From NCBI GenBank assembly GCA_002477595.1, contig DLQN01000057.1, forward strand, positions 1-7,262: DNA of 7,262 nt, written 5' to 3'. Source of the DNA: Roseivirga sp. UBA7431 (lineage in GTDB: Bacteria; Bacteroidota; Bacteroidia; Cytophagales; Cyclobacteriaceae). Positions 1 through 7,262 of the stretch are shown here, one piece after another. Position 1 is the first letter of the stretch; every line of letters begins with the position of its first letter. The notes below the pieces were generated by a model. The model had not been told where the DNA came from. It made no database searches and was given only the letters and a program-made list of their open reading frames with translations. Made by a program: the position numbers and the translations under genes.

Positions 1-28
1 AGTGTAATTATCACAGTACTGAACAAGC

Positions 29-49
29 CATCCTTATTAAGGTAGGATG
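29..49 (+). terminator. Possible weak hairpin terminator of an upstream gene
   Basis: CATCCT (29-34) and AGGATG (44-49) are perfect inverted repeats with a 9-base loop, followed after four bases by a run of five T (54-58). An overlapping tighter dyad, CCTTA/TAAGG (32-42), sits inside. This could end transcription of a gene left of the window, or be an operator just upstream of the prfC -7 box. The stem is short, so the call is tentative. Confidence 0.28.
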
Positions 50-60
50 AGTATTTTTAG

Positions 61-68
61 TACTTTTG
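61..68 (+). promoter_or_regulatory. Bacteroidota-type -7 promoter box for prfC
   Basis: TACTTTTG is an exact match to the Bacteroidota sigma-factor -7 consensus TAnnTTTG. I see no TTG/TTTG at the expected -33 distance (about positions 38-42), so only half of the promoter is well formed. Transcription would start around 73-76, leaving a leader of only about 11-14 bases before the ATG at 87. The box overlaps the TTG at 66, which argues against that codon as the start of prfC. Confidence 0.6.
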
Positions 69-86
69 CACCTCAATTTAGTATCA

Positions 87-1667
87 ATGAGTTTAGCGCA
101 GGAGATAGATAAAAGAAGGACTTTCGGAATCATTAGTCACCCCGATGCGGGTAAAACGACTTTGACGGAAAAGCTTCTATTATTTGGTGGGGCCATTCAA
201 AAAGCCGGGGCTGTTAAGTCGAATAAAATCGATATGCATGCCCGTTCGGATTGGATGGATATTGAAAAGCAAAGAGGTATCTCTGTTGCTACCTCAGTAA
301 TGGCTTTCGAATACGAAGGCAAGCGCATTAACCTGCTGGATACGCCAGGTCACCAAGATTTTGCTGAAGATACTTACCGAACGCTTACAGCTGTCGATTC
401 GGTGATCATGGTCATTGACTGTGTAAAAGGTGTCGAAATTCAGACAGAGAAGTTGATGGAGGTTTGTCGCATGCGAAAAACTCCAGTCATCTCTTTCATC
501 AACAAGCTAGATAGAGAGGGCCAAGACCCTTACGATCTATTAGACGAAATTGAAAATAAACTTGGTATCAATGTGCATCCCTTGAGCTGGCCAATAGGTA
601 TGGGTAAGAGCTTTCAAGGGGTTTATAGTCTCTATGACAAAAGCTTAAGACTCTTTAAAGCAGGGCAGCAGCAATTGCACGAAGAGGCCATGAAACTGGC
701 GGATATTAATGATCCAAAGTTGGCAGAGTATATCGGTGAAAAGTATGCCACACAACTGCGTGAAGATGTCGAAATGCTCGATGACCTGTATGGACCTCTC
801 GATAACGAAGCCTATTTGAATGGTGATGTGGCTCCGGTATTCTTTGGCTCTGCTGTCAATAATTTTGGAGTAAAAGAATTACTTGATGCCTTCCTTAAGA
901 TTTCTCCGAGACCTATTGGAAGGATGTTGGATGACAAACAAGTAGAACCTGACCATAAGAATTTTACTGGCTTTGTGTTTAAAATTCATGCGAACATGGA
1001 CCCAAAACACAGAAACAGAATTGCCTTCTTAAGAATTTGCTCTGGTAAATTTGAAAGAGGATCTACCTACTATCATACCCGCCAAGACAAGAAATTTAGA
1101 ATCTCTCAAGCCACGGCTTTTATGGCCCAGGACAAGGAGACTATTGATGAAGCCTATCCCGGTGATATTATCGGACTTTATGACACGGGTAACTTCAAGA
1201 TCGGAGATACACTCACCGATGGAGAAGAAGGTATGTATCGCGGTATTCCAAGTTTCTCTCCTGAGATATTCAGAGAAGTGATCAACAAGGATGCAATGAA
1301 GACTAAGCAGCTAGAAAAAGGTCTGAAGCAGCTAATGGACGAAGGTGTTGCGCAGCTCTTCAACTTCGAATTAGGAAGTCGTAAAGCTGTAGGTGTGGTT
1401 GGTCAACTTCAATTTGAAGTTATTCAACACAGACTAAAGCACGAGTATGGCGCCACTGCTGAGTTTGCTGGGATGTCACTTTATAAAGCTTGCTGGATCT
1501 CTTCGAAAAATGAGAAAAAGCTGAATGAGTTTATCGCTTCTAAGCAAAGGCATATCGCAAGAGATAAAGACGGAAAACTGGTCTTTATGGCAGAGTCAAA
1601 AGCTTGGCTGCAAATGGTTCAGGACAACTTTCCTGAAATTGAGTTCCACTTTACCAGTGAGTTTTAA
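87..1667 (+). CDS. prfC: Peptide chain release factor 3 (RF3), translational GTPase
   Basis: RF3 is a cytoplasmic GTPase that removes RF1 and RF2 from the ribosome after peptide release. The 526 residues from the ATG at 87 match the usual RF3 length (E. coli about 529). The GTPase motifs are all visible: P-loop SHPDAGKT (17-24), the switch I segment [10 protein letters not shown] (62-71), DTPGH (85-89), NKLD (139-142) and GSA (254-256). SHPDAGKT and ISVATSVM are RF3-like rather than EF-G-like. Beta-barrel domain II and the C-terminal domain III follow from about residue 290. The open frame extends upstream to a TTG at 66, but that codon lies in the -7 promoter box. Starting at 87 gives [13 protein letters not shown], which aligns with the RF3 N-terminus. 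There is no Shine-Dalgarno sequence, as is common in this phylum. The stop overlaps the next gene. Confidence 0.96.
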   Translation: MSLAQEIDKRRTFGIISHPDAGKTTLTEKLLLFGGAIQKAGAVKSNKIDMHARSDWMDIEKQRGISVATSVMAFEYEGKRINLLDTPGHQDFAEDTYRTLTAVDSVIMVIDCVKGVEIQTEKLMEVCRMRKTPVISFINKLDREGQDPYDLLDEIENKLGINVHPLSWPIGMGKSFQGVYSLYDKSLRLFKAGQQQLHEEAMKLADINDPKLAEYIGEKYATQLREDVEMLDDLYGPLDNEAYLNGDVAPVFFGSAVNNFGVKELLDAFLKISPRPIGRMLDDKQVEPDHKNFTGFVFKIHANMDPKHRNRIAFLRICSGKFERGSTYYHTRQDKKFRISQATAFMAQDKETIDEAYPGDIIGLYDTGNFKIGDTLTDGEEGMYRGIPSFSPEIFREVINKDAMKTKQLEKGLKQLMDEGVAQLFNFELGSRKAVGVVGQLQFEVIQHRLKHEYGATAEFAGMSLYKACWISSKNEKKLNEFIASKQRHIARDKDGKLVFMAESKAWLQMVQDNFPEIEFHFTSEF

Positions 1668-2392
1668 TGAATAACATTGTACAGCCCCTTTATGAAGACA
1701 ATCATTTACTGATTGTCAACAAACCTGCAGGAATTCTTATTCAAGGAGATTCGACTGGAGACAAACCGCTTGTTGAGCATTGCAAAGACTATATCAAGAA
1801 GAAATACGGTAAACCAGGAGCAGTCTTCTTACATCCAGTGCATCGTTTAGATAGACCTGTTAGTGGTGTCATCGTTTTCGCAAGAACATCCAAGGCATTG
1901 GAGCGAATGAATAAAATCTTCGCCACTCGAAAAGTTCAAAAGACCTATTGGGCAATCGTCAAAAAACATCCTCCTCAGAAGAAAGGCAGACTAGTCAGTT
2001 GGTTAGTCAAAGACACTAAGCGAAATGTGACCACTGCTTATTCAGAAGAAGTAGAAGGTAGTCAGAAGGCAGAGACCGACTTCAGAGTATTGGGTAAGTT
2101 GAATAATCACTACCTGATTGAAGTCGAACCATTAACTGGCAGACCACATCAGATTAGAGTGCATCTTGCAGAGATGGGCTGTCCGATCAGAGGAGACTTA
2201 CGCTATGGATTCGCCAAACCCAATGAGGATAAAAGCATAAACCTCCATGCACGAAGGTTATACTTTGAACATCCCGTTAAAAAAGAACCCCTCGTCATAA
2301 AAGCTGGTTTACCTGGAGACCAGTTTTGGGAACAATTCCTCACGCTTGAAGACATAAAGGTGTCGGATAAGGACATCGAACGGCTACATTAA
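1667..2392 (+). CDS. RluA-family RNA pseudouridine synthase
   Basis: The protein should isomerise uridine to pseudouridine in rRNA or tRNA in the cytoplasm. Its 241 residues carry the family catalytic motif HRLDRPVSG (59-67), with Asp62 as the predicted nucleophile. They also carry the second family signature GRPHQIRVHL (158-167), and an N-terminal strand with VNKPAG (17-22). There is no S4 RNA-binding domain, since the catalytic domain starts near residue 7. This places it with the short RluA/TruC-like members rather than RluC/RluD. The target uridine cannot be read from sequence, so no symbol is given. Its ATG overlaps the prfC stop by one base (TAATG), and no ribosome-binding site is visible, so translation is probably coupled to prfC by re-initiation. 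Confidence 0.93.
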   Translation: MNNIVQPLYEDNHLLIVNKPAGILIQGDSTGDKPLVEHCKDYIKKKYGKPGAVFLHPVHRLDRPVSGVIVFARTSKALERMNKIFATRKVQKTYWAIVKKHPPQKKGRLVSWLVKDTKRNVTTAYSEEVEGSQKAETDFRVLGKLNNHYLIEVEPLTGRPHQIRVHLAEMGCPIRGDLRYGFAKPNEDKSINLHARRLYFEHPVKKEPLVIKAGLPGDQFWEQFLTLEDIKVSDKDIERLH

Positions 2393-2416
2393 GACATTCG
2401 ACAGAACATTTTTTAT

Positions 2417-2755
2417 ATGATTGACAGAAAGGAAGCTGTCCGGAAGAAATTAATTTCTAACTCAAGGGCTATCATTGCCAATCAAAAAGGACTACCAGTT
2501 GGTATTCTGACAATGAGTAAACTAACATCTATTTACTTGAGCGAAATCAAGGAATTAGGGTTAGATCTTATCGTTTTCAATGATGCATTCGATGAGATCA
2601 AGGATTTCTCATTAGGTTCGGAAAGACTACATTTCAATGCGGATTTTCTCGTCAAGCAGGACAAAAAACTGGACCAGAAACTCAAGAATTACAGGGAATC
2701 AATCCTCATCAAGTGTTTTGAAATTATTAAAGTGTTGAATCGTTCTGATTCTTAG
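2417..2755 (+). CDS. Uncharacterised small cytoplasmic protein (112 aa)
   Basis: I do not recognise a named function. The protein has no signal peptide or membrane segment and is rich in Lys, Glu, Asp and Ile. It looks mostly helical: a basic N-terminal helix (about 3-20), a GLPVGI turn (25-30), a second helix (about 33-47), a short strand LDLIVFND (49-56), and a long charged C-terminal helix (about 80-108) with one Cys near the end. The overall pattern recalls a widespread group of about 100-residue uncharacterised bacterial proteins, with a small-residue/Gly N-terminal half, an acidic centre and a final Lys/Asp/Glu helix with a Tyr-Arg pair. That resemblance is from memory and not a firm assignment. 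It starts 24 bases after the pseudouridine synthase stop, so it probably belongs to the same transcript. Length, codon use and spacing support a real gene. Confidence 0.8.
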   Translation: MIDRKEAVRKKLISNSRAIIANQKGLPVGILTMSKLTSIYLSEIKELGLDLIVFNDAFDEIKDFSLGSERLHFNADFLVKQDKKLDQKLKNYRESILIKCFEIIKVLNRSDS

Positions 2756-2790
2756 CCCAGATTATTAATCATGTTGTTTAACTTAAGAAT

Positions 2791-3477
2791 ATGAAAAAGG
2801 CCCTTCGCATTCTCGGTATTGTAATCCTCAGTATTGTTCTATTATTCTTCATTGGCTTCCTCATCATAGATGAAAAACTCCCTGAAGGAGAATCTGGCCC
2901 AGAAGCCGATCAAATGGCAGAGCAAATGCTTGCTGCCCTTAACAAAGAGGCTTGGGACAATACCGATGGTGTCAGCTGGACCTTCACTGGCATTCACGAC
3001 TATGATTGGGACAAAGAAAACAATGTAGTTGGTGTTAAGTGGGAGGATAAAGAAGTTGCCTTACAGCCCGCCTCTAAAACTGGTATTGTAGCGAATGGTG
3101 AAAACTATTCTGGTGCTGAAGTAAAAGAGATGGTAGACACCTCTTGGGATTTCTTTAACAACGATAGCTTCTGGCTGTGTGCCCCATATAAAGTATTCGA
3201 CCCTGGAACAGTACGTAGTATTGTTACCCTCAAGGATGGCAGAAAAGGGCTTAAGATCACCTATACCTCTGGGGGGACTACTCCTGGTGATTCTTATGTC
3301 TGGATTTTAGATGACAACTACACTCCCATTGCCGTCAAAATGTGGGTTTCCATTCTACCGATTGGCGGGATTGAATTCACTTGGGAAAACTACATTTACC
3401 TATCATCAGGCGCTATGATTGCCCAAGATCATTGGTTGTACGGAGCCGTAAATATTGATATAACAAACGTTCAATGA
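2791..3477 (+). CDS. Uncharacterised membrane-anchored protein with extracytoplasmic domain
   Basis: The function is not recognised. The 228 residues begin with a basic MKKALR stretch and a strongly hydrophobic segment (about 7-26), followed at once by acidic residues. There is no Cys lipobox, so the segment is best read as a signal anchor that places the rest in the periplasm. The soluble part starts with EGESGPEADQMAEQML (32-47), then becomes rich in aromatic residues and alternating hydrophobic positions. Trp recurs in SWTFTG, DYDWD, VKWED and TSWDFF, which suggests an antiparallel beta fold that binds something hydrophobic, such as a LolA/lipocalin-like scaffold. That fold is only an inference. 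An upstream ATG at 2770 is in the same frame but runs into a stop before 2791, so 2791 is the start. The stop overlaps the next gene by ATGA, so the two are probably made together. Confidence 0.85.
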   Translation: MKKALRILGIVILSIVLLFFIGFLIIDEKLPEGESGPEADQMAEQMLAALNKEAWDNTDGVSWTFTGIHDYDWDKENNVVGVKWEDKEVALQPASKTGIVANGENYSGAEVKEMVDTSWDFFNNDSFWLCAPYKVFDPGTVRSIVTLKDGRKGLKITYTSGGTTPGDSYVWILDDNYTPIAVKMWVSILPIGGIEFTWENYIYLSSGAMIAQDHWLYGAVNIDITNVQ

Positions 3478-3875
3478 GATTCTTGATAATTTTTCTACTT
3501 GGATTCGGAGTTCAATCAAACGAACCTAGTATTACTGAAATACGAAATAATGAGAAAATTGAGCTTTTAGGTTCATTGCTATCAGGTGACCGTTATTTGA
3601 CCAATGACTTCGTTTTGCGAATTCATAAAAAAGAGAATCCATATGGCTCTGCAGGTAACGACAGTGGAGAAATTACACACTCGTACCTGTTTACAATTTC
3701 AGACAATGATGACGCCCCTAGACGTTCAGTGTTTGAAATTGGTGAGTTCTATGGCCCGAACGTTAAAGCTGTCCGTGAAAAAGAAAAGCTTATTGAAGTA
3801 GATATTGAATATTATGCTAACCGGAGGAAGACTGTCAAGACGGTTTTTGTTAGGCATCATCAGGTTTCTTTTTAA
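3474..3875 (+). CDS. Uncharacterised small secreted protein (133 aa)
   Basis: The function is not recognised. The N-terminus (Arg2, hydrophobic stretch 3-13, then VQSNEP) looks like a short signal peptide with likely cleavage near Ser15, giving a mature protein of about 118 residues. The mature part is highly charged, with beta-strand-like alternation (YLFTISDN, KLIEVDIEYY) and a basic C-terminus. It has no Cys, so no lipoprotein anchor and no disulfides. An in-frame stop at 3456-3458 precedes the ATG at 3474, the first ATG after it. The ATGA overlap with the preceding membrane-protein gene indicates translational coupling, so the two may act together at the cell envelope. It is the last plus-strand gene before the terminator at 3917-3946. 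A shorter open frame on the opposite strand is judged a shadow. Confidence 0.75.
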   Translation: MRFLIIFLLGFGVQSNEPSITEIRNNEKIELLGSLLSGDRYLTNDFVLRIHKKENPYGSAGNDSGEITHSYLFTISDNDDAPRRSVFEIGEFYGPNVKAVREKEKLIEVDIEYYANRRKTVKTVFVRHHQVSF

Positions 3876-3916
3876 GAAGTTATTTTTTCGATACTGACTC
3901 GTATTGAATGGCACAA

Positions 3917-3946
3917 AAAAAGCCCCGACTTGCGTCAGGGCTTTTT
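3917..3946. terminator. Bidirectional intrinsic terminator between convergent genes
   Basis: The stem pairs AAAAAGCCC (3917-3925) with GGGCTTTTT (3938-3946). One C/A mismatch follows, then GAC (3927-3929) pairs with GTC (3934-3936) around a TTGC loop (3930-3933). A GC core flanked by A and T tracts gives a U-run on whichever strand is transcribed. It therefore fits termination of both the plus-strand unknown gene ending at 3875 and the minus-strand atpC ending at 3968. Confidence 0.9.
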
Positions 3947-3967
3947 ACTTTATCTATAGTGAATAGC

Positions 3968-4216
3968 TTAGTCTTCTATTACAGACTCAGCTAGTACAAT
4001 CACTTTGTTGTTGAGTACTTCTACGACACCACCATCAATCATAACGACTTCATCTTTGCCAGAGGCCTTGATTGTCATTTTACCTTTACCCAAGGCACTA
4101 ATCATAGGTGCGTGACCATTCAGTACTTGAAACTCGCCATCACTTCCAGTGAAAGTTGCCGAAGACGCCTCGCCTTCAAATATTTTCTTGTCTGGAGTTA
4201 CAACTTCTAATAACAT
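3968..4216 (-). CDS. atpC: F1 ATP synthase epsilon subunit, short form
   Basis: Epsilon is part of the rotor stalk linking the F1 catalytic head to the membrane c-ring. The 82 residues correspond to the N-terminal beta-sandwich domain only: LEVVTPDKKIFEG (3-15), the conserved NGHAPMISAL (33-42), and IDGGVVEV (60-67). The protein ends at VIVLAESVIED, where the E. coli subunit (about 139 residues) continues into two C-terminal helices. Those helices are the auto-inhibitory element in other bacteria, so inhibition of ATP hydrolysis through epsilon is not expected here. Short epsilon subunits are, from general knowledge, usual in Bacteroidota, so this is not a local truncation. It follows atpD by 8 bases on the same strand and ends before the shared terminator at 3917-3946. 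Confidence 0.95.
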   Translation of the reverse strand: MLLEVVTPDKKIFEGEASSATFTGSDGEFQVLNGHAPMISALGKGKMTIKASGKDEVVMIDGGVVEVLNNKVIVLAESVIED

Positions 4217-4224
4217 AGTATTAT

Positions 4225-5739
<1,515 letters not shown>

Positions 5740-5784
5740 TTATTCTTTATTAAGAAAGGAAAAATGCGATTAATTTTCTGGGGG

Positions 5785-5815
5785 CAAAGGTATGTGTATA
5801 ATGTATTAAACCAAA
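5785..5815 (-). promoter_or_regulatory. Bacteroidota-type promoter for atpDC
   Basis: Read on the minus strand, TTTG (5815-5812) is followed 19 bases later by TACCTTTG (5792-5785), an exact TAnnTTTG -7 box. Spacing and sequence fit the Bacteroidota housekeeping promoter. Transcription should start near 5780, giving a leader of about 43 bases before the atpD ATG. The region just before the ATG is A-rich (AATAAAGAATAACAG) with no Shine-Dalgarno sequence. The promoter lies in the 118-base gap downstream of the kinase gene, so atpDC can be transcribed independently of it. Confidence 0.82.
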
Positions 5816-5854
5816 GTCTTATCTTGAAAATAGCAGCTATATTTTGCTTTCGGA

Positions 5855-7057
5855 TTAAGCGGATAAAACGATCCGAAATACTGTGCCTACATCGGCTTGG
5901 GAGTTTTTAACGAAAATACGTCCATTATGATAGTTTTCGATGATTCTTTTCACCAGTGCTAATCCTAATCCCCAACCCCTTTTCTTAGTAGTAAAACCAG
6001 GTTTAAAAACCTCGCTAGCTTTGCCTTTGGCAATCCCTTTACCATCATCGGCAATATCAATAAACACTTCATGCTCTGATTCTTGACCTATAGTCACGGT
6101 GATATTGCCAATACCGCTCATTGCATCCACACCATTCTTAACGATATTTTCTAATACCCATTCGAAAAGCGGCTTATTAAGCTTAGCCATAATATCCCTC
6201 GATTCGCCTTCAATTTTGAAGTGCACCTTGGACGAAACCCTAGGCTTAAGATAGTTCAGCAATCCGCTAACGGTATCATATACATTCTGGCTTTTCAAGA
6301 CTGGAACGGAACCAATATTAGAGAAGCGTTCTGTGATCATTTCTAACCGAACAACATCTTTCTCAAGCTCAACAATAATATCGTCACGTCCCTTCATCTC
6401 AGCCATCCCCCTGAGGTATTCTACCCATGCGATCAAAGACGAAAGTGGTGTACCCAATTGATGTGCTGTTTCTTTCGCCATGCCCACCCAAACGCTATTC
6501 TGTTCTGACCTTCGAGAATAGCTAAACGCCAAGTAGGCAATGAAGCCAAAAATTGCAATGACAGAAAGCTGGATGTATGGGTAGGTACTCAGTTGCCTGA
6601 GTAAATAGGAATTGCGATAGTAGACATACTGGATATCTGAAATCTCTCCTTCGGAACCATTGCGAATTATTATCTTGAACGGATCGTTTTCTGAACGCAT
6701 TCGATTAAGCATTCTTTGTCTTTCACTATGGGCCTCACCTACATTTCTGGCATCATAAATCTCTTGCGTTGCCGAATCCAATACTATCACAGGCAATGTA
6801 TTATCAGGCCCAATGATATTATTTGAAATAAAAGTCAGTGCTGACTCGTCAACATCTGGTAAACTTGAGAATTCAACCGCTTGTGCCCAGAGTCGGATTT
6901 TCTCCTCCTCTCCCTTCTTAAGCTTACCCACGAGGCCATTGGTATAAATGATTGACCCACCACCAATGATGATCGCCACGATCAGTATGAACCACTTGAT
7001 CCGCGCTTGGTTGGTGTAAAAATCAATATTAATAGCTCCTTTGAAAGGATTTTGCAT
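5855..7057 (-). CDS. Membrane-bound sensor histidine kinase
   Basis: The protein is predicted to sense an envelope signal, autophosphorylate on His and pass the phosphate to a response regulator. In its 400 residues, membrane segments lie at about 21-40 and 161-180, flanking a periplasmic domain of about 120 residues with no recognised fold. There is no HAMP or PAS domain: only about 18 residues separate the second membrane segment from the H-box. The phosphoacceptor is His199 in KETAHQLGTPLSS (195-207). The ATPase domain has an N-box ENIVKNGVDAM (303-313), G1 DDGKGI (337-342), an F-box FKPGFTTKKRG (351-361) and G2 GWGLGLALVKRI (361-372). All key residues are present, so it should be active. 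Kinases of this architecture are, from memory, widespread in Bacteroidota. No response regulator is in the window, so it is an orphan here. The signal and partner are unknown. Confidence 0.94.
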   Translation of the reverse strand: MQNPFKGAINIDFYTNQARIKWFILIVAIIIGGGSIIYTNGLVGKLKKGEEEKIRLWAQAVEFSSLPDVDESALTFISNNIIGPDNTLPVIVLDSATQEIYDARNVGEAHSERQRMLNRMRSENDPFKIIIRNGSEGEISDIQYVYYRNSYLLRQLSTYPYIQLSVIAIFGFIAYLAFSYSRRSEQNSVWVGMAKETAHQLGTPLSSLIAWVEYLRGMAEMKGRDDIIVELEKDVVRLEMITERFSNIGSVPVLKSQNVYDTVSGLLNYLKPRVSSKVHFKIEGESRDIMAKLNKPLFEWVLENIVKNGVDAMSGIGNITVTIGQESEHEVFIDIADDGKGIAKGKASEVFKPGFTTKKRGWGLGLALVKRIIENYHNGRIFVKNSQADVGTVFRIVLSA

Positions 7058-7069
7058 GTTGAAAATTTA

Positions 7070-7077
7070 CGAAAATA
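7070..7077 (-). promoter_or_regulatory. Possible degenerate -7 box for the histidine kinase gene
   Basis: TATTTTCG on the minus strand matches TAnnTTTG at all but one fixed position. It lies 12 bases before the kinase ATG, which would give a leader of only a few bases. No TTG is found at the expected -33 distance. An AT-rich stretch could produce this match by chance, so support is weak. Confidence 0.25.
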
Positions 7078-7084
7078 ATCACTA

Positions 7085-7119
7085 GGGGAACGATGTCTTC
7101 GTTTGATTGTTTCTTCCCC
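7085..7119. promoter_or_regulatory. Nested inverted repeats upstream of the histidine kinase gene
   Basis: GGGGAA (7085-7090) and TTCCCC (7114-7119) form perfect 6-base arms 23 bases apart. Overlapping them, AACGA (7089-7093) and TCGTT (7099-7103) form a second perfect dyad around a 5-base loop. The two can partly coexist as a GGGG/CCCC stem plus the inner hairpin. The element lies 28 bases upstream of the kinase ATG and 24 bases after the stop of the possible gene at the right edge. It could be an operator for the kinase gene or a factor-dependent terminator of the preceding gene. No long T-run follows on the minus strand, which disfavours a simple intrinsic terminator. Confidence 0.4.
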
Positions 7120-7142
7120 AGACGGAAATTTGAAGTAGATAG

Positions 7143-7262
7143 CTATTGTCTTTCCATATCTAAATCATGAAGAAAGCTGTCCACCACTCCTTGTTTAACG
7201 TGTTCCATAACGACAATTTTCCACCACTTTACACCCTCGCCATGGGTATCAGGTACGAGCAT
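7143..7262 (-). CDS. Possible 3' end of an unrecognised gene, cut by the window edge
   Basis: Thirty-nine open codons run from the right edge to a TAG (7145-7143). The first codon in the window is ATG, but the gene may begin further right. The visible peptide ends GVVDSFLHDLDMERQ and includes a Trp-Trp pair (KWWKIVVMEH). It has an amphipathic, helix-like, charged composition that resembles a real protein C-terminus rather than random translation. I do not recognise the family. It has the same orientation as the kinase gene, with an 85-base gap between them, so it may be upstream in the same transcript or end at the dyad at 7085-7119. At this length a chance open frame cannot be excluded. Confidence 0.45.
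   Translation of the reverse strand: MLVPDTHGEGVKWWKIVVMEHVKQGVVDSFLHDLDMERQ

Noticed and set aside
1051..1281. Open frame of 76 codons on the plus strand inside prfC
   Set aside because: It lies wholly inside the well-supported RF3 coding region in another frame; its translation has no recognisable domain.
1178..1363. Open frame of 61 codons on the minus strand inside prfC
   Set aside because: Antisense shadow of RF3, with no start signal or family resemblance.
2737..2751. GAATC/GATTC dyad at the end of the 112-residue gene
   Set aside because: Only five base pairs with no following T-run; expected by chance and lies inside coding sequence.
2756..2790. Search for a separate promoter before the 228-residue membrane-protein gene
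   Set aside because: No TAnnTTTG box with a paired TTG was found in the 35-base gap or just upstream, so independent transcription is not supported.
3604..3801. Open frame of 65 codons on the plus strand inside the secreted-protein gene
   Set aside because: It overlaps the 133-residue frame, which has an ATGA-coupled start and a signal peptide; the alternative frame has a low-complexity Lys/Leu end and no start signal.
3726..3914. Open frame of 62 codons on the minus strand opposite the secreted-protein gene
   Set aside because: It lies between convergent genes, reads back across the coding strand and has no promoter; best explained as a shadow.
5827..5845. AT-rich hairpin in the gap after the kinase gene
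   Set aside because: The stem is nearly all A-T with a bulge, and no T-run follows on the minus strand, so I do not call it a terminator for the kinase gene.

Overview
The window looks like ordinary core-genome DNA of a Bacteroidota bacterium, probably a marine Cytophagales-type organism. Three signs point there. Two clear promoter -7 boxes match the phylum's TAnnTTTG consensus. Shine-Dalgarno sequences are absent before most starts. The ATP synthase beta and epsilon genes form their own atpD-atpC unit, with a truncated epsilon and an insertion-bearing beta. The genus is a guess; base composition is moderately AT-rich throughout, with no island of foreign composition visible to me.

Left half, plus strand (about 61-3875): a promoter with a very short leader drives prfC (release factor 3). 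Its UAA stop overlaps the ATG of an RluA-type pseudouridine synthase gene by one base. A 112-residue uncharacterised cytoplasmic protein follows 24 bases later. After 35 more bases comes a pair of unknown genes overlapping by ATGA: a membrane-anchored 228-residue protein and a small secreted 133-residue protein. The first two genes share a translation/RNA-modification theme; the last three have no assigned role. No terminator was seen between any of these genes, so they may be one long transcript.

Centre: a strong hairpin with A and T tracts on its two sides (3917-3946) lies between the convergent ends of the plus-strand genes and the minus-strand atpC, and can terminate transcription in both directions.

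Right half, minus strand: a two-membrane-segment sensor histidine kinase (7057-5855) lies upstream of atpD (5736-4225) and atpC (4216-3968). atpD has its own well-formed promoter (-33 TTTG, 19-base spacer, -7 TACCTTTG), so atpDC is probably transcribed independently of the kinase. No response regulator is present in the window. At the right edge, 39 codons that may be the 3' end of another minus-strand gene precede an 85-base gap holding a double dyad upstream of the kinase.

I found no convincing new multi-gene system. The most notable points are the overlapping membrane/secreted pair of unknowns, an AtpD insertion built from a GATGGN triplication that encodes an Asp-Gly tract, the nearly leaderless prfC start, and the unexplained dyad upstream of the kinase.
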